Below, piece by piece: positions 6,719-13,440 of a DNA stretch of 14,081 nt. The first letter of the stretch is position 1, and every line of letters starts with the position of its first letter. Source of the stretch: an uncultured Micavibrio sp. (lineage in GTDB: Bacteria; Pseudomonadota; Alphaproteobacteria; Micavibrionales; UBA1664); contig CALBME010000185.1 in the NCBI GenBank assembly GCA_937896295.1, forward strand, positions 1 through 14,081, written 5' to 3'. The notes under the pieces are model-generated. The model did no database searches. It was not told the origin of the DNA and saw only the letters and a program-made list of their open reading frames with translations. The position numbers and the translations under genes are program-made.

Positions 6719-9163
6719 TTATCGCTTGAAGGGCGTCGTGTTCTGGATAGGCGCATTGCCCGGTTTGACGGTACGGGAATCGCCGCCGCTGGCAGCGCCG
6801 ACCTGCAGCTCCGGTGTGCCGAACAGACCGGCAGCCAACGTGTCAGCCGCGCTTTTAAGAATGGATTTCACAGCATCGGTCAGGTTTTCCGGCATCATGG
6901 TCAGGCCACCTTTTGCCTTTTGTTCGACCGCCTGCATGGAGTCAAAGCGTTCGACCGGCACGTTCTGAATATCGTCACGTACTTTTGGCTGTTTGCCACC
7001 GCCACCGGAGGCCGAGCCTTTGCCTTCTTCTTCCTCTTCACCGTCCTTGGCATCATCCGCCTTGGCGGCTGCTGCTGCCGCTTCTTCCTCTTTCTTCTTG
7101 GTGAAGAAATCCATCGGATTTGCGGGCGCTTTGGGACCGGACGCAGGGATGGAAGCAGCATCGCCCGCGACCTGCGCCGGGGTCATGTCCATATTGCCGG
7201 ACAGGGACTGAACGCCAATGATGGCAAGTGCACCGTCGCGCAGCGGTTCGCCGGATTTTCCGCGCATCCGGATCGCCTGCGTCATGGCGGCGATTTCAGG
7301 ACTGGTCAGAACAGCGGGCGCGCCCTTGGCGGCGGTCCAGTCCTTGTTCATCAGGCGGTCGCGCAGGGCGCTGATGTCTTTGAGGTGTTTGAGTACGAAT
7401 TCGTCCGTTTTGGGCAGGCCGATGAAACGCTGAACGCGCATGACCTGTGCGGTTCCGGGATTTGCGTAAAAAATTCTAACGACGTTAAACGTCATCATGA
7501 AGGCGAGAACCGCTTCGCCCTCTTTAAAGCCGCGCAGGTCGTCGAAGGTGGCGCGCTGGCGGAAGTCAGCCTGCGCCGTGGTGTTGCCGTAGTAGGTGTT
7601 GGATGCCGATTGACCCGTGCCGCCCAGATTCCAGCCGCCGACGACCGAGACAAGGGCCTTACCCATGGTACGGTCAAAGAAGTCTTGTGTACCCATCGGA
7701 TCTTCGATCTTGCCGAAGATCTTGATGTTACAGTTACCGGTGATGGATTTTGCTTCTTCCTTCACGCGTTTTTCAAGCGCGGCCAAATCCTGTGCGGCGT
7801 AGACAAGGCAGAAGCCAAGCGAACGGGCCTGTGCGGCCATGACGCCCATGCCGGACGTGGTGTAGTAGCCCACTTCGTCAAACACCGTGATAAACGGCGT
7901 GGAGGAGCGAGTTGGTTTGTTTTCGATGACGGTATTGGCTTCGCCTTCGACGGTGGCGCCGAGGGTCGAGCCCATCATGCCCTTGATCGTGGCAGCGACG
8001 ATTTTACCAAGGTTAGCCGCTTCGTCCGGCGATTTTTCAAGCGCGGGGATGAGGGTGATCAGAACGCGGCGGTTCAGGACGACGTCGATCATATCGATGT
8101 CGGCGTTTCGCGCCTCGAAGATGTAACCGTAATCGTTCCCGAGTGATTGCAGCGCGCGGGTGAACTGCATGGTCAGGTAGCCGTGCTGCTGCTTGACAAC
8201 GTTGGTGTCGACCATGGGCTGGTCCGGACCGAGCGGCTTTTCCATGCCATTGTCATCAAAGGCCGCGTCCACATAGCCGGGCAGGGTGTCGAGATAGCCG
8301 CGCAGACCTTCGCGGATGCGCGTGGGCAGTGCTGCGTCACGGCTGAGCTTCACCACTTCTGGGAAGTTCATCACCGTGCGGATGGTGTTGATGTTCAGGG
8401 GCAGGTCCTGATGGTCGCGCTTCCAGGTCAGGGCGGGCATGATCGCGGACATAAGCGAAATGGCGCGTTCTTTCCACATCGCGTTGTCGCCGCCGGCCTC
8501 CGGCATCAGCGAGACCAGCATCTGGGTCAGGTAGGAAGCCGAACCGGATGAAAACGGGTTCAGCGTATTGGATGGCGCCGGATCGTCGGAGTTTCCGGTC
8601 ATGTAGTTGAGGACCATCATGTCGTCGTCCCGACCAAAGCGGCGGACGAGGGCACTCAAGGACGACCACAGATCGGTATCGGCCTTACCGTCGATATAGA
8701 CGAAACCCGAACCCCAGGTCATGGCGTTGGTGACGATGGATTTCAGACCTTCGGTTTTACCGGCGCCGGTGGTGCCGAGGTAGAGAATGTGGGTCCGGAC
8801 GTCGTCGTTGTTAAACCAGATTTCCTCGTTGTCGTATTGCTGCGAGTTCCCCATATACATGATGCCGCGCGCCTTGCCATTGCGCTCGTTACCGTCCTTA
8901 TACTTGGACCAGGCCGGCATTTTATAGGACAGGGTGCGGTTGGCTTTTTTGAGGAACCAGAAATAAAGAAGACTGATAACCAGAATGATATCGGCAAAGA
9001 AAACGCCTGGGCGCGCAATGATGATCGTGGCACCGAAGGTGAAGAAAATGGCGGCGGCGTAATCGGAATTGACGAAGAATTCATAAAGGCGCGTACCCAG
9101 CGGGCGCGTGTCCCGCAGGATATGCATCAACTTCATGTCATATCGTTTTTGCCAAATTGCCAT
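6719..9163 (-). CDS. dotL: Type IVB coupling ATPase DotL/IcmO (TrbC-like)
   Basis: This is the membrane-anchored AAA+ ATPase (type IV coupling protein) that selects substrates and feeds them to a Dot/Icm or IncI-type machine. The 814-residue protein has two membrane helices (about 37-52 and 54-72), then the motor domain: Walker A GTTGAGKT (130-137), YIDGKADTDLW (156-166), and Walker B FITVFDE (424-430) followed by a TraD-like AAQARSLG and YAAQD segment (443-458). Up to about residue 600 it reads like DotL/TrbC. The tail (about 640-814) holds an Ala/Lys/Glu charged run (688-717), a Gly-rich spacer, and predicted helices (737-782). In Legionella the DotL tail binds DotN, IcmS/IcmW and LvgA. It is last in the operon, 23 bases after the middle gene, and closes at the shared terminator. 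ATG 9163 has no good ribosome binding site; ATG at codons 10 or 13 are alternatives. The IncI homologue TrbC cannot be excluded. Confidence 0.9.
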   Translation of the reverse strand: MAIWQKRYDMKLMHILRDTRPLGTRLYEFFVNSDYAAAIFFTFGATIIIARPGVFFADIILVISLLYFWFLKKANRTLSYKMPAWSKYKDGNERNGKARGIMYMGNSQQYDNEEIWFNNDDVRTHILYLGTTGAGKTEGLKSIVTNAMTWGSGFVYIDGKADTDLWSSLSALVRRFGRDDDMMVLNYMTGNSDDPAPSNTLNPFSSGSASYLTQMLVSLMPEAGGDNAMWKERAISLMSAIMPALTWKRDHQDLPLNINTIRTVMNFPEVVKLSRDAALPTRIREGLRGYLDTLPGYVDAAFDDNGMEKPLGPDQPMVDTNVVKQQHGYLTMQFTRALQSLGNDYGYIFEARNADIDMIDVVLNRRVLITLIPALEKSPDEAANLGKIVAATIKGMMGSTLGATVEGEANTVIENKPTRSSTPFITVFDEVGYYTTSGMGVMAAQARSLGFCLVYAAQDLAALEKRVKEEAKSITGNCNIKIFGKIEDPMGTQDFFDRTMGKALVSVVGGWNLGGTGQSASNTYYGNTTAQADFRQRATFDDLRGFKEGEAVLAFMMTFNVVRIFYANPGTAQVMRVQRFIGLPKTDEFVLKHLKDISALRDRLMNKDWTAAKGAPAVLTSPEIAAMTQAIRMRGKSGEPLRDGALAIIGVQSLSGNMDMTPAQVAGDAASIPASGPKAPANPMDFFTKKKEEEAAAAAAKADDAKDGEEEEEGKGSASGGGGKQPKVRDDIQNVPVERFDSMQAVEQKAKGGLTMMPENLTDAVKSILKSAADTLAAGLFGTPELQVGAASGGDSRTVKPGNAPIQNTTPFKR

Positions 9164-9186
9164 CTTATATCACTCGTAAGAAAGGA

Positions 9187-9765
9187 TTATTTACCGGTCG
9201 TATCGCCCGATTGCTGTTGTAAAAAATCATCGGCCGAAAGCGGCACGCCCGTCGGCGCTGCGTTTGTCGTCGGACGCTGTCTTAAAAATTCCGGCACCTC
9301 GGCCTGGTCGCCTTCCTCGATTTCCGCGTCAGCCTTGACAGCGGCGCGGGGCGCTTCAAACGACACGAATGGCGACAGGACCAGACGCATGATGAACGGG
9401 GTGAGGTTGATGGACCAGAGCAGGAACCAGACCATCACGAAGTAGGTGAAGACGCGGCCGGCGCAGGCCCAGCGGGAATCGCATGATCCGGCAGCGCCGG
9501 CGCTGCGGCTGCCACGGGACAGGGCGCGGGTGGCGATGTTCATGGCACGGATGCCCGCCTCGCGGTTGCGATAGACGGCAATGGTTTCGGCCTTGGCGTG
9601 ACCGTGTTTTTTCAGGACGTACAGACCGCCCTTATCCGCTTCAAGACGGATAACGGATGCCTGCGCCTCGGCAAGGTCCATTACCCAGAGGGCCGGGGTT
9701 TCCGCATCAGGAAGGTTGAGGACAAAACGGCCATCGGCGATTTTGGCGGTGGGGCGGGAAGACAT
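9187..9765 (-). CDS. Uncharacterised single-pass membrane protein encoded between DotM and DotL
   Basis: I do not recognise this 192-residue protein. Residues 8-82 look like a small soluble alpha/beta domain (GRFVLNLPDAETPALWVMDL, then GGLYVLKKHGHAKAETIAVY, then an Arg/Ala-rich helix). Two cysteines (C95, C101) precede one hydrophobic segment (about 105-131, rich in Phe, Trp and Leu). The remaining 60 residues are acidic, Pro-rich and probably disordered, ending in GVPLSADDFLQQQ. There is no signal peptide. Its ribosome binding site AAGGAG (9775-9780) overlaps the dotM stop codon (9779-9781), nine bases before ATG 9765, so translation is probably coupled to dotM. dotL follows 23 bases later. 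A partner or assembly role in the coupling-protein complex is inferred from position alone. In IncI plasmids a trbB gene sits between trbA and trbC, but TrbB is a thioredoxin-like protein and I see no CxxC here. Confidence 0.8.
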   Translation of the reverse strand: MSSRPTAKIADGRFVLNLPDAETPALWVMDLAEAQASVIRLEADKGGLYVLKKHGHAKAETIAVYRNREAGIRAMNIATRALSRGSRSAGAAGSCDSRWACAGRVFTYFVMVWFLLWSINLTPFIMRLVLSPFVSFEAPRAAVKADAEIEEGDQAEVPEFLRQRPTTNAAPTGVPLSADDFLQQQSGDTTGK

Positions 9766-9778
9766 TGAAGGATTCTCC

Positions 9779-11053
9779 TTATGCGGCTTGTGAGCTCAGA
9801 ATGCTGTTTTTCTTTTTACGCGAGCGCGGCCCGCCCTCGAGTTCAGGGATGGGACGGGCCAGAATCGGGTTTTTCAGGTGTTCCTGCAGGCCGTCAATCG
9901 CATCGGCAATACGCGGGCGCGGGATGGGACGGTTGATCTGTTTTTCTGCGCGGTAATGCGATGCGCAGCCAATCGCCTCGGTATGGAAGGCCTGGCGGCC
10001 GAGATTGTTCAGCGGATACCACAGGCCGCGGTTGTGGGCGCGTAGCCATACGAATTGTGCGGGTGCCAGAACGCCGCCGTCTTCACGTGCCGTGTTCAGG
10101 GCGCGCATCATGGCTGTGGTGATGTACGCGTGACGGTTGCAGTTGTTCAGCACCCTGTCGGAGATTTTCTTGTCGCGCAGAATTTTACGCGCTTCGCGCA
10201 GCAGGCCGCGGTCGCGTGAGAGCTTCAGGCCGCTTTTATGATCCCAGCAGCAGGCGAGGCGGCCCAGCATGTCGTCGGAGTCCAGGCGCTTGCGGGCTGC
10301 CTTGAGGCAGAATGCGGCCAGAAGGATCTGCAGTTCCGGTGCCAGAGACATGGCGCCTTTCCAGCGCGGCCCCAACTGTCTTGCGAAGGCCTCTTCCGTG
10401 GCGGGGATGTCCAATTGGCCGTTGATGAAGGGGATTTCGTTGTAAGCAATCCATTCTTCCGGATTTAACGATTCCGCGAATATGGGCAGTTCCGCCGGCA
10501 CGGGGGCGCCTACAGGGCGGCCCGGCAGTTTGTTCGGGTTGAATTTCAGGAAGGGGCGGATGACCTTGAAGGTCTTAGCCTGGTCGATGATCAGGCTTTC
10601 AAGACCCAGCACGCGGTGGAATTTGCTGGTCGGCCCGTTGAAGATGACCCAGACGAAAAGGCAGGCGATGATTCCGACAATGAGCCAGCGTAAAGGATAC
10701 AGGGCGACATAGGTGACAACCTTGATGTGATCGCCCTGAATCTGGTCCGGGTTGGCGTTTTCGGCAAAGTTGCGCCAGACGCCGAATTCCGTGTCATATT
10801 CACGGACGACCATGTTGCCCATTTCGGCATGCAGTTCTTTTGTTTTGGACTGCTGACGCTGCAGCGGGACGGTGATGACGTCCTTGTCGTCGTACCAGAG
10901 TTCGGCGATTTTCATCTCAGCCGAGCGTACGGCCAGGATGCCCGCGGAAATCTGCGGTTTGAATCCTATCCAGATCAGATATCCGCCCCCCCAGATTACA
11001 GCCAGGAGGAACAGGAACATCAAAAGCCCGTCATCGCCTCTATTGTCAGCCAC
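9779..11053 (-). CDS. dotM: Type IVB coupling-complex protein DotM/IcmP (TrbA-like)
   Basis: DotM is an inner-membrane partner of DotL in the type IVB coupling complex; in Legionella its cytoplasmic domain takes part in effector recognition. The 424-residue protein has two membrane helices (about 10-30 and 120-139), with a ~90-residue stretch between them, and a long cytoplasmic domain. Family-like motifs are AFARQLGPRWKG (222-233), FVWLRAHNRGLWYPLNN (334-350) with GRQAFHTEA (352-360), and an alpha-helical core rich in basic residues (251-305), as expected for the DotM cytoplasmic fold. The C-terminus is basic (RSRKKK). It is the first gene of the minus-strand operon. The start is GTG at 11053, with AAGGG ten bases upstream; an internal ATG at codon 12 would shorten the segment before helix one. 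Its order before dotL matches icmP-icmO in Legionella and trbA-trbC in IncI plasmids. Confidence 0.88.
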   Translation of the reverse strand: MADNRGDDGLLMFLFLLAVIWGGGYLIWIGFKPQISAGILAVRSAEMKIAELWYDDKDVITVPLQRQQSKTKELHAEMGNMVVREYDTEFGVWRNFAENANPDQIQGDHIKVVTYVALYPLRWLIVGIIACLFVWVIFNGPTSKFHRVLGLESLIIDQAKTFKVIRPFLKFNPNKLPGRPVGAPVPAELPIFAESLNPEEWIAYNEIPFINGQLDIPATEEAFARQLGPRWKGAMSLAPELQILLAAFCLKAARKRLDSDDMLGRLACCWDHKSGLKLSRDRGLLREARKILRDKKISDRVLNNCNRHAYITTAMMRALNTAREDGGVLAPAQFVWLRAHNRGLWYPLNNLGRQAFHTEAIGCASHYRAEKQINRPIPRPRIADAIDGLQEHLKNPILARPIPELEGGPRSRKKKNSILSSQAA

Positions 11054-11224
11054 TTATGGATCGCCCTTATGATCGCTTTCGCGAAGGCCTAGCGGCCTTG
11101 ATTATTAAGTAAAATACTATTATCAGAATCTGCATTGATTTTAAAAGAAAACTCTTCCAAAACAAAGCATCTTAAAAGGGCTTAAACCCTTGAAAGTGCA
11201 GATTTCAACAAGTGCGTTAAAAAT
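11054..11224. promoter_or_regulatory. Divergent AT-rich intergenic region between dotM and tRNA-Thr, with inverted repeats
   Basis: This 171-base region must hold the promoter of the dotM operon (minus strand) and of tRNA-Thr (plus strand). Two inverted repeats stand out: AAGGCC-TAGC-GGCCTT (11084-11099), a perfect six-base-pair stem just upstream of dotM and without a T tract; and AAGGGCTTAAACCCTT (11176-11191), a near-palindrome centred on TTAA. A TTGAAA (11190-11195) abuts the second repeat and could be the -35 of the tRNA promoter, but the sequence 17 bases on (TGCGTT, 11213-11218) is a poor -10. No firm -35/-10 pair could be assigned for dotM. Confidence 0.4.
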
Positions 11225-11299
11225 GCCGGTATAGCTCAGCGGTAGAGCAGCGGTTTTGTAAACCGAAGGTCGGGAGTTCAATCCTCTCTACCGGCACCA
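11225..11299 (+). tRNA. tRNA-Thr (anticodon UGU), CCA encoded
   Basis: The cloverleaf folds by eye. The acceptor stem GCCGGTA (11225-11231) pairs with TACCGGC (11289-11295); the D stem is GCTC/GAGC; the anticodon loop TTTGTAA (11255-11261) carries TGT at 11257-11259, reading ACA threonine codons; the T stem GGGAG pairs with CTCTC around TTCAATC. The discriminator A (11296) is followed by an encoded CCA (11297-11299). The outermost anticodon-stem pair (G11250 with A11265-11266 side) is imperfect. It stands alone between the dotM operon and the histidine kinase gene. After it a weak hairpin (CCTGC with GCGGG, about 11313-11330, then T-rich sequence) may help termination. Confidence 0.95.
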
Positions 11300-11363
11300 T
11301 TTCTTCCGATCCTGCCCATGTATGCGGGTTCAATTTTAAAGGACTTTTTAAAGCGCCCTGCGC

Positions 11364-12452
11364 ATGCTGGAAGGTATGTTTTCCAGCCTGAACAAAACCG
11401 CAGTTTCGCATAGCGCCGCCTTTTTCGAACAGCTTCTCAACAACAGCCGCAATCTTGTCTTCGTAAAGGACAGGGCGCTTAACATCATCTATGGCAACCA
11501 GGCGTTTTTAAATCTGTATCCGCCTGAGTTACGCATATCGGTTATCGGCACGCACTCGGCACGAAACTTCAATTCGGTGGAATATGAAGTTTTCAGCGCA
11601 GAAGACCGCAAGGCACTGGAGCAGGGGTTTTCAGAGATCGTGGAAGAAATTACCGATTACAAAGGCCGCGTGCGCACTCTGCAGACGCAGAAAACACGTA
11701 TCACCGATGAGTACGGAGAAAACTATGTTCTTGGTGTCTCCGTCGATATCACGCTGCAGTCTGCACGGGAACGTGCGCTGGCGGCCAGCAACCCTGCGCT
11801 CGAGAATTTTGCGGCCGTGGCCGCGCACGATCTGCGGTCGCCGCTTGCGTCACTGGCATCATCCCTGGATCTGATCGGCAGCGATGAGCATAGCCAATTG
11901 AGCGCGGTGGCACGTAAGCACATCGCCCTGATGAGCACCTGCGTTGACGGGCTGATCGAACAGATCAGCGTTTTGTTATCAGCGAATAAGATCAATCAGG
12001 AGACCAAAGATTTTCGCAGTGAATGCGATCTCTCCATTCTGTTTGAAGAGGTGCGTTTCGGACTGTCCGCGCGCATTCAGTCGGAAAAAGCGAAGGTACT
12101 TTCATCCGCCTTGCCGGTACTGAGTGTCAATAAGCCGATGTTTCGGCAGCTGATTCACAACCTGATCGAAAACAGCCTGAAATACAGGTCGGAATCGAGT
12201 CCTGTTATCATTCTGCGCTATGTGCAGGAGAATGCCCTGCACATGTTTTCGATTGAAGATAATGGCAGGGGTGTTGAGCCGGCCTGGCGCGAAAAAGTTT
12301 TTGGTATGTATGCACAGACGGATGCCAGAAACGAAGGCTATGGCATCGGCCTTTCCCTGTGCCGGCGTATTGTTGAAATGCATGGAGGGGAATTATGGCT
12401 GGACGAGACGTTTACCCCCGGGTGCCGGATCTCTTTCTCACTGCCGGTCTGA
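11364..12452 (+). CDS. Soluble PAS-domain sensor histidine kinase
   Basis: This 362-residue two-component kinase has no transmembrane segment or signal peptide, so it should sense in the cytoplasm. Residues about 18-135 form a PAS domain with its C-terminal cap (FVKDRALNIIYGNQAFLNLY, then LGVSVDIT). The HisKA dimerisation helix has the H-box AAHDLRSPLASL (153-164; phospho-acceptor H155). The HATPase_c domain has the N-box HNLIENSLKY (265-274), G1 EDNGRGV (298-304), an F-box around KVFGMYAQTD (311-320) and G2 GYGIGLSLC (325-333). All catalytic boxes are intact. No response regulator is encoded in the window, so it is an orphan here and its signal is unknown. ATG 11364 and ATG 11376 are both possible; neither has a well-spaced ribosome binding site. 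Its last 15 bases overlap the 3' end of the convergent membrane-protein gene. Confidence 0.9.
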   Translation: MLEGMFSSLNKTAVSHSAAFFEQLLNNSRNLVFVKDRALNIIYGNQAFLNLYPPELRISVIGTHSARNFNSVEYEVFSAEDRKALEQGFSEIVEEITDYKGRVRTLQTQKTRITDEYGENYVLGVSVDITLQSARERALAASNPALENFAAVAAHDLRSPLASLASSLDLIGSDEHSQLSAVARKHIALMSTCVDGLIEQISVLLSANKINQETKDFRSECDLSILFEEVRFGLSARIQSEKAKVLSSALPVLSVNKPMFRQLIHNLIENSLKYRSESSPVIILRYVQENALHMFSIEDNGRGVEPAWREKVFGMYAQTDARNEGYGIGLSLCRRIVEMHGGELWLDETFTPGCRISFSLPV

Positions 12453-13208
12453 ACGCAGGTTATCCGTGCGCTTTTTCAAGATCAGTATGTAGAGAAAAAC
12501 GAACAGAAACAGGAATGTTTCCTGCGTTTCACTGGTGTGTGGAATAAGGCTTAAATCGTAGGCCTGCCTGCCCAGACGGCTTATAATCAAAAGCAAAACA
12601 TAGCAGAATGCAGCAATGCATAGTGTGGTGGGCGGATAGATCAGCGCAAAGCGCCGTGTCAGATAACGCTTCATGGCCGGCATAAGTGCCACAACATGGA
12701 TCAGTATCCCGGCGCAGATTACGCTGATTTCCAGTATGCGGCGCGGTATCTGGTTCAGATAACGCGATGTGTTGTGCAGGTTGGTTTCATGTTGCTGGTT
12801 CAGAGTCTTCCAGTAGTCGGGTGTGGTCCATTTAAACCACCATTGCCCCCAACTGACCTCTTCACCGAAAACAACAAAACAACATATGGCGGCAATCAGC
12901 AGCCAGGCTGAAAACCATTTGTACTGCTGACGCGGCAACGTACGCCACGCGCGAAAGGCAATGATGCTGGACGCCAAAAGAAACGCCGCCTGCAGCAATT
13001 CGACGACACCGTTTTCATCCATGAAGAGTTCGTTGGTCTTATAAGATGCTGTGGAAATGGGGATGATCGCCAGCATGAAGGCCAGCACCCGCGCGGTGGT
13101 GGCCAGCGCCGGATCTGGAACGCTCAGCGCTGGGCGGGCCCGCCAGAACGCCCAGCCCAGCCCCGACAAGACGAGCACGGCAAACGGCACGCTGCCCTTC
13201 GTCGCCAT
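12438..13208 (-). CDS. Polytopic membrane protein of unknown function, N-terminus uncertain
   Basis: I cannot name a function. Counted back from the stop, the protein has about five or six hydrophobic helices. Conserved-looking motifs are MDENGVVELLQAAFLL after the first secure helix, FGEEVSWGQWWF, and a soluble stretch with LNQQHETNLHN. The combination of ENGxxE, GEEVSWGQ and ETNLHN is, from memory, typical of a family of uncharacterised bacterial membrane proteins whose acidic and His residues lie near the membrane face. The C-terminus is a hydrophobic helix with a Lys/Arg-rich tail. It converges with the histidine kinase and overlaps it by 15 bases. The 5' end is unreliable: upstream of about 13080 GC content jumps, and the frame stays open to 13301 only by running antisense to protein-kinase motifs. 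Possible starts are the ATG that opens MLAIIPISTASYK (about 13076) or ATG 13208. The earlier one is used here for coordinates only. Confidence 0.7.
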   Translation of the reverse strand: MATKGSVPFAVLVLSGLGWAFWRARPALSVPDPALATTARVLAFMLAIIPISTASYKTNELFMDENGVVELLQAAFLLASSIIAFRAWRTLPRQQYKWFSAWLLIAAICCFVVFGEEVSWGQWWFKWTTPDYWKTLNQQHETNLHNTSRYLNQIPRRILEISVICAGILIHVVALMPAMKRYLTRRFALIYPPTTLCIAAFCYVLLLIISRLGRQAYDLSLIPHTSETQETFLFLFVFLYILILKKRTDNLRSDRQ

Positions 13209-13440
13209 GGAGTGGATCGACGGCGCTCGGACGTTCCTCAGTTCCGTCGCCGAGGAAGAGCTCGACCTCGACGCGAGGCTCCGCCGATTTCTCGAGGTCA
13301 CCGCAGCGATTTCGCACGCCCATGGCCGCGGGGTGATTCATCGCGACCTGAAGCCGGAGAACATCTTTCTGGCCGAAGCGCGGCGGCCGGATATGCCGTT
13401 TATGGTGAAGATCCTCGACTTCGGGATCGCAGAGCTCGGG
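13186..13440 (+). pseudogene. Ser/Thr protein kinase (Hanks type), internal fragment
   Basis: The plus-strand frame through ATG 13207 reads LPFVAMEWIDG (hinge region), AISHAHGRGVIHRDLKPENI (catalytic loop, with the HRD Asp and the metal-binding Asn), and VKILDFGIAELG (DFG motif). These are the kinase motifs in correct order and spacing. The N-lobe (glycine loop and beta3 lysine) is missing upstream, and everything after DFG (APE motif and the rest of the C-lobe) is missing downstream, where the frame turns into HypD at about 13432-13460. It cannot be an active kinase as it stands. The GC-rich codon use and the style of kinase suggest a donor such as Myxococcota or another kinase-rich lineage, but this is a guess. 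Most likely a fragment brought in by contig mis-joining. Confidence 0.75.

Noticed and set aside
6710..8146. 478-codon plus-strand open frame
   Set aside because: Entirely antisense to dotL, low-complexity, with no domain I can recognise. dotL on the other strand has clear Walker motifs.
11217..11411. 64-residue minus-strand frame containing VERIELPTFGLQNRCSTAEL
   Set aside because: It is the antisense of the tRNA-Thr gene. This peptide is a well-known false gene call at tRNA loci.
13209..13301. N-terminal extension of the minus-strand membrane protein (Arg/Ser-rich)
   Set aside because: These codons are antisense to the protein-kinase fragment and are not membrane-protein-like.
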